A DNA stretch of 64,000 nt from Polaromonas sp. CG_9.7 (GCF_015752205.1 NZ_JADOVG010000001.1:186001-250000); one strand, 5' to 3'; numbered from the stretch's first letter, positions 1 through 9,198 are shown. Program-made: numbers and translations. The notes: generated by a model from the sequence alone, not told the origin.

Positions 1-1029
1 CAGCACGCCGCGTTCGGGGCAGACGAAAAACGCGCTGTTCGCATCGCCCAGCACTAGAAGCGAATGCCCGCTGCACAAATAGCGCGTGTGGGGCGCAGCG
101 CCGCCTTCGCCCCAGAAACGGTCGTAGCAAAAGCGCTTTTCAAAGTCGCCCGGCTGCGCTTCGGCATAGGGCGTGCGGGTGTCGGACCCGACGTCAGCCG
201 GTCCGAGCACCAGCGCCAGGCGGATGAAGTCGTTGCGGCTCACGTCGCGCGGACGGTCCACCGCCAGAAAGGCCAGCTGCGGCATCCGGTAGTACTCGAT
301 CATCCGGTAGCGCAGGCTCCCGGCCTTGCCGGAATGGTCGCCCACCATTGGTTCGAGCAACCAGGCCCAGTGCGCGGCGACGCGCGGCGCGCGATGCTGG
401 CTGACATGCGCCATGAACACCTCGCGCTGGCTGGCGTCCGACTGCGCCAGCACCTGGCCTTGGTGGCCCAGCCATTCGGCGCTGAGCAAGCAATGCTGCG
501 CATGGCCGGCAGTGTCCCAGCTGGCCGGGTAGGCACGGCCAAAGCGGTACAGCAGGTCTTGCGCCTGTGGCAGCGTCAGGTCACTGCCGCTGACTTCGAC
601 ATTGAGCAACACCAGGTCCAGGTCAAGAAAAAAGTACAGGTCGACATGGGCGATGTCGAGCATGACGGGCGCTGCGCCCGGATGCGTGACAGCGCGCAGC
701 CCCTTGACATCGCTGCGGCGAAACACCCGCATCGGCGAGCCTGCCGTGGCCCCCGTGCCACTCGGGCTGTGTCCCTCGCCGTACAAAAACCGCTGTACAT
801 AGGGCAAAAAACTGACGAATTCGTTGTAATGCCGCTCACAGAACCTGCCGCTGCCATCGCTGTATTCATCAACCACCTCGCGCCAGGGTGACGCCTCGGC
901 CATGTCCGCCAGCAGTTGCCACGGTTTGGCGTGCCGGCCTTCTGAGCCGCGCACTGGCATCAAGCGCAAGGGCCAGAGCAAAACCTGCCGGAACTGTTTG
1001 ACGCAGACATGCGGGGACTCTGGGGACAT
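1..1029 (-). CDS. CorA-like membrane protein, partial (C-terminus beyond left edge)
   Basis: The minus-strand frame is open from an ATG at 1029 to the left edge: 343 codons and no stop, so the C-terminus is missing. Visible motifs include FRQVLLWPLRLMP near the start, HYNEFVSFLPYVQRFLYG, and IEYYRMPQLAFLAVD. From memory, a conserved betaproteobacterial family annotated as CorA-like has this soluble N-terminal part and two C-terminal membrane helices; the helices would lie outside the window, so ion transport is inference. No strong ribosome site precedes 1029. Internal ATGs in LRLMPVRG or LLADMAEA are possible but would discard the conserved first motif. Confidence 0.55.
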   Translation of the reverse strand, partial: MSPESPHVCVKQFRQVLLWPLRLMPVRGSEGRHAKPWQLLADMAEASPWREVVDEYSDGSGRFCERHYNEFVSFLPYVQRFLYGEGHSPSGTGATAGSPMRVFRRSDVKGLRAVTHPGAAPVMLDIAHVDLYFFLDLDLVLLNVEVSGSDLTLPQAQDLLYRFGRAYPASWDTAGHAQHCLLSAEWLGHQGQVLAQSDASQREVFMAHVSQHRAPRVAAHWAWLLEPMVGDHSGKAGSLRYRMIEYYRMPQLAFLAVDRPRDVSRNDFIRLALVLGPADVGSDTRTPYAEAQPGDFEKRFCYDRFWGEGGAAPHTRYLCSGHSLLVLGDANSAFFVCPERGVL

Positions 1030-1103
1030 GGGTGTGGCTTTGCGGGAGGCGGGGCAGGCAGTGTACGGGGAATGCCAGGGCTGGGTGGCTTGGTCAAGAA
1101 TTG

Positions 1104-1134
1104 AAAAAAACAGAGTCTCGCCCATTTGATGGGC
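1104..1134 (-). terminator. Possible intrinsic terminator of the kinase operon
   Basis: Read on the minus strand, GCCCAT-CAA-ATGGGC (1134 to 1120) forms a six-pair hairpin. A run of seven T follows at 1110-1104, after nine further bases. It lies about 90 bases downstream of the histidine kinase stop. The wide gap between stem and T run makes it a weak candidate. Confidence 0.3.
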
Positions 1135-1223
1135 TCATTCTTTACCTCCCGCCTCTGCCGATCCAGGGCAAGCCATTTACGGTGCTGCTGCGCGGCTGAC
1201 ACCACTGCCATGGTGCCAAAACC

Positions 1224-2681
1224 CTAGCGCAAAACTTGACCGGGTGTGATGGCTCTGGCATCAGCCAGCGTGAAACAGAACATGGCACCGTCATTTACCT
1301 TGCCTTCAGCCCAGACACGGCCGCCGTGTCGGTCAATGACTCGTTTCACGGTGGCCAGGCCAATGCCGGTTCCTGCAAAATCCGAAGGTGAGTGCAGTCG
1401 CTCAAAGGTGCCAAAAAGTTTCTCGGCATAAGCCATGTCAAAGCCGGCGCCGTTGTCCTTGACGAAATAAACGGTTTCGTTGTCTGCGCTTGCCGTGCTG
1501 CCGACCTCAATGTGGGTCAGCTCATGCTTGGACGTGAATTTCCAGGCATTGTTCAGCAAGTTTTGCATCACCACCCCCAAAAGGCGCCGGTCACCCGTGG
1601 CCACCATCGCGTCCTGAATGCATATTTGCGCCTGTCGATGCGGCTCGTGTTCCTGGCACTCCTGCGCGATGCGCCTGGCCATGGTGCTCATATCAACTTC
1701 GCTAAATTGCAGCGTATCGCGCGACAACTGGGCCAGTGCAAGCAGGCCATCGATCAGTTCACCCATATGCCGCACGCCGGAGCGGATCCGGTCCATGTAA
1801 TGCTTTCCTTTTTCGCCCGCCTTGTCGGCAACCGCCCGCTCCAGCAAATGGCTGAATCCGTCAATCGTTTTCAAAGGTGCTCGAAGGTCGTGTGACACCG
1901 AATAGGAGAACGCCTCCAGCGCCTGGTTTGCGGCTTCAAGCTGGAGAGTGCGCTGGTGTACCCGGTCTTCCAATTCGCTGTTGAGCAAAAGAATTTCGTC
2001 TTTCGCCCGCCCCAGTTCATGGCTGCGCTTTTCAAGTGATCGAACCTGGCGAATCAGCATGACCGCAAAGGCCAGCGTCAGCAGGCCCTGAAAAATGTTC
2101 AGCGCAATGCTGATGTGAACCTGCTCACGCGCTGCAGCATTGCGGGTGCGAACATTATTTCCGACCATCTCGATGGTGAGCAAGGACAGGTCGTGAATGG
2201 GTGTTCCAAGCGACTCTATCTGACTCGACAGTTTGGCGATCACATCCGTACTCAGGTCAGACGGCGAATTTTCTGAAAGGAAAGGATCGGCGTGACCGAT
2301 GAATTGCGTGATCAGTTCCGAAGTGTGCGGACGGTCTGGCAGTGGCACGTCCGGGCTGGCGAGCTGCATGGACTGCACCAGCAAGACGCGGCTGACGAAA
2401 ATTTCATAGCCCTCGCGAAGCGCTTGGGAATCGATGCCTTCGGGGTAGCGCTTTGCCTGGCGCAGGCTGTCGCGAAGCGTCAGATACTCGTATTCAAGCT
2501 GGAAAAAAATCCACGAAACATTTTCTTCGTTGTAGGCAATCGTGCTGTCGATGCGCTGGCTCTGACGTATCTGTATCCAGCCGACCGCCACAAACACCGC
2601 CACCAGTACGGTCGTCACCGCCAGTGTCCAGCGGCCCGATGACACGGAACGCCACAAGGAATGCCGGGCCGGTGTGTTCAC
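1224..2681 (-). CDS. Membrane sensor histidine kinase
   Basis: A 485-residue kinase. A membrane helix lies at about 20-38, a periplasmic sensor region at about 40-188 with no recognised domain, and a second helix at about 189-210. A coiled linker follows, then HisKA with the phospho-acceptor in SVSHDLRAPLK (His264). The HATPase part has an N box (QNLLNNAWKF, about 373-382), G1 (DNGAGFD, 409-415) and G2 (GTGIGLATVKR, about 437). It has no receiver domain, and no response regulator lies nearby, so its partner is elsewhere. Its start overlaps the stop of the upstream periplasmic-protein gene by 4 bases, implying translational coupling and a shared signal. Confidence 0.92.
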   Translation of the reverse strand: MNTPARHSLWRSVSSGRWTLAVTTVLVAVFVAVGWIQIRQSQRIDSTIAYNEENVSWIFFQLEYEYLTLRDSLRQAKRYPEGIDSQALREGYEIFVSRVLLVQSMQLASPDVPLPDRPHTSELITQFIGHADPFLSENSPSDLSTDVIAKLSSQIESLGTPIHDLSLLTIEMVGNNVRTRNAAAREQVHISIALNIFQGLLTLAFAVMLIRQVRSLEKRSHELGRAKDEILLLNSELEDRVHQRTLQLEAANQALEAFSYSVSHDLRAPLKTIDGFSHLLERAVADKAGEKGKHYMDRIRSGVRHMGELIDGLLALAQLSRDTLQFSEVDMSTMARRIAQECQEHEPHRQAQICIQDAMVATGDRRLLGVVMQNLLNNAWKFTSKHELTHIEVGSTASADNETVYFVKDNGAGFDMAYAEKLFGTFERLHSPSDFAGTGIGLATVKRVIDRHGGRVWAEGKVNDGAMFCFTLADARAITPGQVLR

Positions 2682-3187
2682 TGCACTTCTATAGAGCGAA
2701 CTTGCCAGGCGGAGCGTTTGTAATAGAGTGTCGTGTGAAGCGCTGTGTCGGTGTCATACGGGTAAACGATGAACAGCGGCCCCTTGTCTCGTATTGCCAT
2801 GGGCTTGTCATCCATCAGGCGCGCCAGAATCACCGGGAACTGCTGTGTATCGGCGACCGGGACCTCAACCTTGTAATTGTTCAACGATATGGCCTTGATG
2901 GTTTCACCCTTGGCGCCAACGGCCGCCAGCACGTCGCGCAGCAAGGGCCCGGTAAATTTTTTCTTCTCTGGGTACCAGGGGGTCAGCGTTGTGAAACTGT
3001 GCTGGGGCAACGCCGTCAGCATCTCCATGTCGAAGTCAGTCGGGTCACCGGGATTTTTTTGCCCGATATTGCCGCTGAGGGACAAAACAACCTTTCCTTT
3101 GGGCGTGTCCAGCGCATGGGATTGGCCTGAGAGTAAAAAGGCCGCGGTGCCCAGCAGACATAACCGGCGATTCGGGTTTAAAAACAT
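2678..3187 (-). CDS. Periplasmic oxidoreductase-like (sulfite-oxidase/Moco-fold) protein
   Basis: A 169-residue exported protein with a signal peptide (basic NRR, then hydrophobic CLLGTAAFLL, cleavage after SHA at about 25). The rest resembles the short oxidoreductase molybdopterin-binding (SUOX-like) family: FDMEMLTALPQ, TPWYPEKKKFTGPLLRDVLAAVG, NNYKVEVPVAD and a C-terminal YKRSAWQVRSIEV. The mature part has no cysteine where sulfite oxidases bind molybdenum, so it is probably a binding or sensing protein, not an enzyme. The ATG at 3187 was preferred over 3193 because AGGA (3194-3197) sits six bases before it. It overlaps the kinase gene by 4 bases and is probably its sensor partner. Confidence 0.75.
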   Translation of the reverse strand: MFLNPNRRLCLLGTAAFLLSGQSHALDTPKGKVVLSLSGNIGQKNPGDPTDFDMEMLTALPQHSFTTLTPWYPEKKKFTGPLLRDVLAAVGAKGETIKAISLNNYKVEVPVADTQQFPVILARLMDDKPMAIRDKGPLFIVYPYDTDTALHTTLYYKRSAWQVRSIEVQ

Positions 3188-3740
3188 GGTCATTCCTGGC
3201 TATTTGCGTTGTGACTAAAACGGGTGGGTTGGGGAGAGAAACAAGTTACAAAATACGCGCTGGCTATTGTTCAATCAATGTATCAGACTGTGATATTTCA
3301 AACAAAAATCTATTGAAATCCAGCTAAAAAAACAGTCTTGTTGCTGCATTTTATTGTGTACAAATGTAATTTGAGCATTGCATTACGCATAGGCGATTGT
3401 CTTCATCGAATAGCGGGTTGCCATTAATTTAGCAACAGCTTTGGTTTGCCGAATGTCCACTAGAACCCTGAATGATCCATGAACGCATGGCTTTTGAATG
3501 GTTTCAGGCCGCCGATCAGACATCAGCCTGGAGGCAGCAGTCATTCAGTGTCGATGTTGACCCTCATCAGCATGGCGGAGCATCCGTGCATGAGCTTGCC
3601 GCCGATCCCAGATTGTTTAAACAGAGCCAGGAACAAGAGCAAGAGCAATGCCTTGACACGGTGGAAAATCTTGCTTGATGGCAATGCTCGGGCCGAGCGT
3701 AAAAAAGACCAGCGTTGTGGCCTGGGTGCGCCCGGCCGGC
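3188..3740. other. Gene-poor region with possible degraded coding remnants
   Basis: Bases 3194-3470 are AT-rich with no convincing reading frame; this is probably the promoter region of the periplasmic-protein/kinase operon. Between about 3540 and 3740 the minus strand contains hydrophobic stretches in different frames (for example TTLVFFTLGPSIAIKQDFP at about 3665-3720 and KALLLLLFLALFKQSG at about 3610-3650), each soon broken by stops. They look like remnants of a membrane protein gene downstream of the HPP pseudogene. I cannot identify the parent gene. Confidence 0.35.
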
Positions 3741-4525
3741 TTATGCGGCAGGGTCGGCAGCCTTTCCCAGCGCTGGTACCAGGTCGGATTGGGTAATCAT
3801 GCCGACCAGGCGCTCACCCTCGCCAATGATGGGAAGGTGGTGATGGCCTGTGCTGCCAAACAGCGGCGGCAGTTCCACGAGGTAACGCTCCATACTCGCC
3901 ACCTGCACGTTGCGCGTCATGATCTGGCCAGTCTGAGACGTGGGCGCTGCGGCAGGTTTCAGCTGGCGGTGCGTATAGGGCCGGCGCGTGGCATTGGTGT
4001 AGCCAATGCCGGCCAGCACCAGCAACAGGCAGTTCAGCAATACCGGGTACAGCGCAAACGCCGGATCACCGATTCTCCCCAGCACCATCATCAGCGCCCT
4101 GGCACCGCCGGGCGGATGCAGGCAGCGCATCGCCAGCATCATGCCACTGGCCGTGGCCACGGCCAGTGCAGCGGCCAACTCGGGAGAGCCCAGCGGGTGC
4201 ATGCCGTGCACGCCGGAAATGCCCACCAGCACCGACACGGTGTTGCCACCCACCACCGGCCAGGCTGCGACATCGGTCCGGCAGGCACAGCAAACACCAG
4301 TACGGCGCTGGCCCCCAGCGGTGCGACCAGCCAGGGAAGCTTCTGCGCCACGGAATCGGAACCAAAATAAAAGCACAGCAGCCCGGTCAGGAGAATACCG
4401 AAAAGCGATCCCGCCACGATCCGCAGCTGCTCGCGGTTGTTGATTCGGGTTCACGCCGGCAAGAAGCCGCGCTACCACTCAGGTTTTAACAAAGCTTTGA
4501 ACCCGTCGGGGCACGGCAGATTCAT
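3741..4525 (-). pseudogene. Decayed HPP-family membrane protein with CBS domain
   Basis: The pieces belong to one HPP protein (integral membrane, often fused to two CBS domains) but lie in different frames. An ATG at 4525, overlapping the upstream stop, gives MNLPCPDGFKALLKPEW then a stop. VARLLAGVNP follows in another frame, then INNREQLRIVAGSLFGIL to AVPAGPMSQP in a third. One base is missing near 4262, after which WPVVGGNTVSVLVGISG and HPPGGARALMMVLG continue to the stop. Only one CBS motif (IMTRNVQVAS to LPIIGEGERLVGMITQSDL) remains, directly after the membrane part, so the linker and first CBS domain appear deleted. Several lesions argue against a single sequencing error. Confidence 0.75.
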
Positions 4526-4863
4526 GGGCGCTGATTCTTGTTTTTGGAATCGTCCAGGCTTTGATACCACCCGGCATAGGGCGTATTTTTGGCCAGATGC
4601 CGGTTGAAATCCGTGGCGCCATCCGTCCACCAGACCGTGCCGCGCTCGCCCAGCGCGATTTTTGCGGCATCGACTTCGGCCCGGGCTTGTGCAAGCTCGT
4701 TGGCATCCTGGGTGCCAAGCGCCGTTTTCACCGCGCGCCGGGCGTTCATGAGTTGTTGCACCAGTGCGCTGCGCACCGCTTCGGGCAGGGCGGGATTGGT
4801 GGCCCGCCACAGCCGGCCGCGAACGACGAAGTAGCGTGCGTCGGGGGTGGCAGGTGGGCTCAT
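4522..4863 (-). CDS. Conserved hypothetical protein, about 113 residues
   Basis: A small soluble protein with no signal peptide or membrane helix. It starts with MSPPATPDARYFVVRGRLW and contains RATNPALPEAVRSALVQQLM, an alanine/arginine-rich helical part, and a C-terminal GERGTVWWTDGATDFNRHL plus NTPYAGWYQSL. Similar short proteins (YYVVRGRLWR at the start, VWWTDG near the end) recur in Burkholderiales and have no known function. The frame is open further upstream to 5034, but that part overlaps the reductase gene antisense-style in its own frame, so the ATG at 4863 is used. Its stop overlaps the ATG of the HPP pseudogene. Confidence 0.8.
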   Translation of the reverse strand: MSPPATPDARYFVVRGRLWRATNPALPEAVRSALVQQLMNARRAVKTALGTQDANELAQARAEVDAAKIALGERGTVWWTDGATDFNRHLAKNTPYAGWYQSLDDSKNKNQRP

Positions 4864-4882
4864 GGGGCAGTGCTGACAAAAC

Positions 4883-5692
4883 TCAAACCTGGTCCAAAAG
4901 CTTGTGGTCGGTGTTGATGATGTCTTCCACGCTGTCTTGCAGCTTGAAATACGGAAGCAGCAAATTTTCCATGGTGTAGAAGCCTCTGGGTTTTTCCTGA
5001 AGGTTTTGAATGGCGAACAAGATGCCATTGCCAAAGGCCTCGCGGGTAATCGACTCGTGCTTCAGGCGCACGGTTTGGTAGGGAAACCCAAACAGGATTT
5101 CATGGACGCCGACAATGCCGCCAGCACGCACGGTCTTGATGTTTTCTTCGGGCAAGCCGAGTTCGTGGGCAAGAATTTTTGCGGTGCCTGAAATTTCGGG
5201 TTTACCCTTGAAATGCTCTTCAATGATTTCAATGTCGGTGTACGGGGCGATATTCTTCAGAATTTTGGCCGCAATCATCATGAAATTAATCCCCAGCGTG
5301 ATGTTGGGTGAATGCATGACAACGGTTTGCTGCGCCAGTTGCTTGAGTTTTTGCAACTGTTCCTGCGGGTATTGCGACACGGCGCTGACGATTGTGATGC
5401 CCCGTTTGGCGGCGGAATCACCGTAGTAATTCAGGCCGTCTTCTGATGAAAAATCAACGATGACATCCACCGGATACAGGTCCAGAATCTCGTCGATGGA
5501 ATACTCGTCCTTGGAATAAATCAGGCCGGGCTGCGTTTCTGTGGATTCGATGCCCAGAAATTCGGGCACCGAACGGTGCTCCAGACGCCGGGAGCGGCGC
5601 ACCACCCATTGCAGCACCGTCTGATGCGACTCCAGCAACACCGAGGCAACTGCACGTCCTGTTTTTCCAAAGCCAATAATTCCTACTCTCAT
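4883..5692 (-). CDS. DapB-like dihydrodipicolinate reductase family protein
   Basis: A 269-residue cytoplasmic NAD(P)-binding protein. The N-terminal Rossmann motif GIIGFGKTGRAVASVLL is at about 3-19 and VDVIVDFSS is mid-domain. The C-terminal part matches the DapB fold (SPNITLGINFMMIAAKIL, GTAKILAHELGL, GGIVGVHEILFGFP). In the DapB signature, the E-x-HH-xx-K-x-DAPSGTA element reads EEHFKGKPEISGTA: the second His is Phe and the segment is one residue shorter. It may not make tetrahydrodipicolinate. The start at 5692 has an AAGGGA site; a longer frame to 5839 would overlap argH. It is downstream of argH on the same strand. Confidence 0.75.
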   Translation of the reverse strand: MRVGIIGFGKTGRAVASVLLESHQTVLQWVVRRSRRLEHRSVPEFLGIESTETQPGLIYSKDEYSIDEILDLYPVDVIVDFSSEDGLNYYGDSAAKRGITIVSAVSQYPQEQLQKLKQLAQQTVVMHSPNITLGINFMMIAAKILKNIAPYTDIEIIEEHFKGKPEISGTAKILAHELGLPEENIKTVRAGGIVGVHEILFGFPYQTVRLKHESITREAFGNGILFAIQNLQEKPRGFYTMENLLLPYFKLQDSVEDIINTDHKLLDQV

Positions 5693-5777
5693 GCCGTTCC
5701 CTTTATGTGAGGCGGTTGCACCTGTCCGGCGTAAAACACCAGCAACGACCCATTGCTGATTCCAGTAATGCGCGCTC

Positions 5778-7187
5778 TTAACCCAGCCGCGCCCGGTGCC
5801 GCGCAATCTGCGCGCGTACCTGCTCTGGCGCCGTGCCACCCAAAATGTTCCTTGCGTTCAACGAACCGCGCAGGCTGAGCACGTCATACACGTCTTTTTC
5901 AATCGACGGGTTGAACTCTTGCAGCACGGCCAGCGGCAGTTCTGACAGGTCGACCTGGTGCGCCGTCGCAGCCTTGACGGCATGGGCGACGGTTTCGTGG
6001 GCGTCGCGAAACGGCAGGCCCTTTTTCGTCAGGTAGTCGGCCAGGTCGGTGGCGGTGGCGTAGCCGCGCAGGGCGGCGCGTTCCATCGCTTCGGGCTTGA
6101 CGGTGATGCCGCCAACCATCTCGGCAAAGATGCGCAGCGTGTCTTTGAGCGTGTCCACCGTGTCAAACAGCGGCTCCTTGTCTTCCTGGTTGTCTTTGTT
6201 GTAGGCCAGGGGCTGGCCCTTCATCAGGGTGATCAGGCCCATCAGGTGACCAACGACCCGGCCGGTCTTGCCACGCGCCAGTTCGGGCACGTCGGGGTTT
6301 TTCTTCTGCGGCATGATCGACGAGCCAGTGGTGAAGCGGTCGGCAATGTGAATGAAGCTGAAGTTCTGGCTCATCCAGAGAATCAGCTCTTCGCTGAAGC
6401 GGCTGATGTGCACCATCGCCAGAGAAGCGGCTGCCGTGAACTCAATCGCAAAGTCGCGGTCGCTCACGGCGTCCAGACTGTTCTGGCAGACCTGCGGCTG
6501 GCCTTGTTCATCGACCATGCCCAGCGTGGTGGCGACGCGTTCGCGGTCCAGCGGGTAGCTGGTGCCTGCCAGTGCAGCAGCGCCCAGCGGCAGGCGGTTC
6601 ACGCGGCGGCGCACTTCACCCATGCGTTCGGCGTCGCGGCTGAACATTTCGACATAAGCCAGCATATGGTGGCCAAAGCTGACCGGCTGGGCGACTTGCA
6701 GGTGCGTGAAACCGGGCAAAATGACTTCGACGTTTTTGTCGGCAATCTCGACCAGTGCCTTTTGCAGGTCCACCAGCAAGCCGCCGATCAGGTCGATCTC
6801 GCCGCGCAGCCACAGGCGCACGTCGGTGGCGACCTGGTCGTTGCGCGAACGACCGGTGTGCAGGCGCTTGCCTGGGTCGCCGACCAGCTGGGTCAGGCGC
6901 GCCTCGATGTTCAGGTGAACGTCTTCCAGGTCCAGCTTCCATTCAAACGCGCCGGATTCGATCTCGGCGGTGATCTGCGCCATGCCGTTCTGGATCGCTG
7001 TGTGGTCGGCCGGGGCGATGATGCCTTGTGCGGCCAGCATGTCGGCATGCGCCAGCGAGCCGGCGATGTCGGCTTGCCACAGCCGCTTGTCAAAAAATAC
7101 GCTGGAGGTGTAGCGCTTGACCAGATCGCTCATGGGTTCTGAAAACAGGGCTGACCAGGCTTGGGATTTTTTGTCGAATTGATTCAT
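5778..7187 (-). CDS. argH: Argininosuccinate lyase
   Basis: 469 residues, the usual length. It splits argininosuccinate into arginine and fumarate, the last step of arginine synthesis, in the cytoplasm as a tetramer. The family signature [12 protein letters not shown], with the catalytic serine loop, is at about 290-301. [16 protein letters not shown] (about 111-126) and [16 protein letters not shown] (about 159-174) are the other two conserved blocks. The start gives [20 protein letters not shown], typical of beta and gamma ArgH. It is divergent from algZ, across 203 bases that must hold both promoters. Confidence 0.98.
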   Translation of the reverse strand: MNQFDKKSQAWSALFSEPMSDLVKRYTSSVFFDKRLWQADIAGSLAHADMLAAQGIIAPADHTAIQNGMAQITAEIESGAFEWKLDLEDVHLNIEARLTQLVGDPGKRLHTGRSRNDQVATDVRLWLRGEIDLIGGLLVDLQKALVEIADKNVEVILPGFTHLQVAQPVSFGHHMLAYVEMFSRDAERMGEVRRRVNRLPLGAAALAGTSYPLDRERVATTLGMVDEQGQPQVCQNSLDAVSDRDFAIEFTAAASLAMVHISRFSEELILWMSQNFSFIHIADRFTTGSSIMPQKKNPDVPELARGKTGRVVGHLMGLITLMKGQPLAYNKDNQEDKEPLFDTVDTLKDTLRIFAEMVGGITVKPEAMERAALRGYATATDLADYLTKKGLPFRDAHETVAHAVKAATAHQVDLSELPLAVLQEFNPSIEKDVYDVLSLRGSLNARNILGGTAPEQVRAQIARHRARLG

Positions 7188-7390
7188 GCGGGCTTTCTTG
7201 GATGGGCAGGCTCGGGCGGATTGAAACGAGCACGGTGTGGGAGCAATTGGCTGGGGACGCTTAAATAGTGTTCAGTGCAGCAGCCGTAAGGCCCTGGCCA
7301 GTGCAATACTCATCGTGTCAATTTTATCTATGTGCCTGAAGGCCTGAAAATCACCCCGGACTGAAGAACCACAACCCCTGCTTTCTTTCG

Positions 7391-8458
7391 ATGACACCGA
7401 CCACCCCCCTACAGAACTTTGACGATTCCACGCTGCATGGCGGTTTGGCACGGTCCGATTCGCTGCAGGCTGACTCGCCTTTTACGCCACGCGCCAGCCT
7501 GTTTGACGCCTGCCATGTGGGTGTCGTGCTGCGGGTCGTCCTTTTGGTGCAGGCATTCGCCGGTGTGGGCGCAATGTTTGTCACCTCCAACCCACTGGAC
7601 TGGCTGCTGTGGTTTTCGCTGCTGACCGGCGGTGTATTGCCCGCCACGCTGGCCTGGCTGATCGCGGTGTGCGTTTTCAAAGGCCGACTCAACCGTTTAC
7701 AAGTTCCTGGGCAGTGGCTGGCCGGCACCGGCCTGGGTGCGGTCGCAGGGATTTATGCCTGCGGACTGCTGTGGATGATGGGCATGCTGCCCATGGCGCC
7801 ATGGTGGGCCAGCGGGGTTGCCGGCACGCTGCTGTCGGCCATGGTGCTGGCAGGGCTGTTCTGGCGTGCCAAGGCCAGAACCCCTGCGGCCACGGCGGCC
7901 CGGCTGGCCGAATTGCAGTCGCGCATCCGGCCACATTTTTTGTTCAATACGCTGAACAGCGCGATTGCGCTGGTGCGTGCCGAGCCGGCCAGGGCCGAAG
8001 CGGTGCTGGAAGACTTGAGCGAGCTGTTTCGCAGCGCGCTGGCCGACCCGGCGGAGTCGGTCACGCTGGCACATGAAATCGCACTGGCGCAGCGTTACCT
8101 TGACATTGAGCAGGTCCGCTTTGGCAGCAGGCTGCGCGTGCAATGGAACCTCGACCCCGGCGCCAACGCGGCCCGACTGCCGCCTTTGCTGCTGCAGCCC
8201 CTGGTGGAAAACGCCGTGCGGCATGGCGTGGAGCCCAGCGCCAGCGGCGCGCAACTGATAATTTCCACACGCAGTCGCGGCGGTGCCGTGGTTATCAAAG
8301 TAACCAACTCGGTACCTGGCAGCGGCAGTCAGCCGGGACACGGCCTGGCGCTGGCGAATGTGCGCGAGCGCCTGTTTTTGCTGCACGATGTGCAGGCGCA
8401 GTTCAAGACCGCGTTCAAGGACGGCCTGTTTCAGGTCAGGCTGGAAGTGCCGCTGTGA
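7391..8458 (+). CDS. algZ: LytS/AlgZ-type sensor histidine kinase
   Basis: 355 residues. Four or five hydrophobic segments between about 40 and 165 anchor it in the inner membrane. The His_kinase (PF06580-like) motif RPHFLFNTLNS carries the phospho-acceptor His at about 181. The ATPase region shows LPPLLLQPLVENAVRHGV and a glycine-rich GHGLALANVRERL. The gene is divergent from argH and overlaps the LytTR regulator by 4 bases (GTGA). Divergence from argH resembles the argH-algZ(fimS)-algR neighbourhood of Pseudomonas, which is why I use this symbol. The signal and target genes are unknown here. Confidence 0.88.
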   Translation: MTPTTPLQNFDDSTLHGGLARSDSLQADSPFTPRASLFDACHVGVVLRVVLLVQAFAGVGAMFVTSNPLDWLLWFSLLTGGVLPATLAWLIAVCVFKGRLNRLQVPGQWLAGTGLGAVAGIYACGLLWMMGMLPMAPWWASGVAGTLLSAMVLAGLFWRAKARTPAATAARLAELQSRIRPHFLFNTLNSAIALVRAEPARAEAVLEDLSELFRSALADPAESVTLAHEIALAQRYLDIEQVRFGSRLRVQWNLDPGANAARLPPLLLQPLVENAVRHGVEPSASGAQLIISTRSRGGAVVIKVTNSVPGSGSQPGHGLALANVRERLFLLHDVQAQFKTAFKDGLFQVRLEVPL

Positions 8459-9198
8459 GGGCTTTGAATATCCTGCTGGTCGATGACGAGGCACTGGCCA
8501 GATCGCGCCTGCGCACCTTGCTGGGCGACTGCACTGCGCCTTGCGCCGTGGTGGCCGCCGAGGCCGCCGACGCGGTGCAGGCCATGAGCGCGCTGCAGCG
8601 CCAGCCGTTCGATGCCGTGCTGCTTGACATCCGTATGCCGGGGATGGACGGCATGGGGCTTGCCGGCCTGCTGGCCGCCTTGCCCCAGCCGCCGGCCGTG
8701 GTCTTTGTCACCGCGCATGCCGAGCATGCGGTACAGGCCTTCGAGCTGGACGCGGTGGACTACCTGACCAAGCCGGTGCGGCTGGAGCGTCTGCAGCAGT
8801 CGCTACAAAAAATAGAGCGCCTTGTGCAAGCCAGGCAAGCGCAAGAGCCCGAAAAGGCTGAAGAAAGCCTGATCATTCAGGACCGGGGCCGGACCGAGCG
8901 CGTGCCGCTGTCGGAGGTGCTTTATTTCAAGGCCGAGCTGAAGTACATCACCGTGCGTACCCTCGGGCGCAGCTACATACTGGATGGCTCGCTCAGCGAA
9001 CTGGAAGCGCGTTATGGCAGCCGGTTCATGCGGATTCATCGCAATGCGCTGATTGCCAGACGCGCTGTGCGCGCTTTGGAAAAGCATTTTGATCCCGAAG
9101 AAGGCGAGGGCTGGGCTGTGCGGCTCAACGGTCTGGATGAATTACTCACCGTGTCGCGCCGCCAGCTTGGCGCCGTCAGGGACGCCATTGCCGACTGA
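8455..9198 (+). CDS. algR: LytTR-family response regulator (AlgR-like)
   Basis: 247 residues from a GTG at 8455 that overlaps the kinase stop. The receiver domain has acidic pocket DDE at 10-12, phospho-acceptor Asp58 in VLLDIRMPGMDG, and TAHAEHA and TKPVRLERL at its end. A linker with a glutamate-rich stretch follows (about 125-138), then a LytTR DNA-binding domain from about 140 (VLYFKAELKYITVRT, GSRFMRIHRNALIARR, VSRRQLGAVRDAI). It is the partner of the kinase just upstream. An apparent hairpin terminator follows at 9276. Confidence 0.92.
   Translation: MRALNILLVDDEALARSRLRTLLGDCTAPCAVVAAEAADAVQAMSALQRQPFDAVLLDIRMPGMDGMGLAGLLAALPQPPAVVFVTAHAEHAVQAFELDAVDYLTKPVRLERLQQSLQKIERLVQARQAQEPEKAEESLIIQDRGRTERVPLSEVLYFKAELKYITVRTLGRSYILDGSLSELEARYGSRFMRIHRNALIARRAVRALEKHFDPEEGEGWAVRLNGLDELLTVSRRQLGAVRDAIAD

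Noticed and set aside
64..891. Plus-strand frame of 275 codons at the left end
   Set aside because: It is antisense to a minus-strand frame with conserved motifs (HYNEFVSFLPYVQRF, EYYRMPQLAFLAVD) and its own translation is Arg/Ala/His-rich without any recognisable motif.
3472..3678. Possible small plus-strand gene of 68 codons
   Set aside because: Low-complexity Gln/Glu tail, no ribosome site, and the opposite strand holds more protein-like, though broken, hydrophobic stretches.
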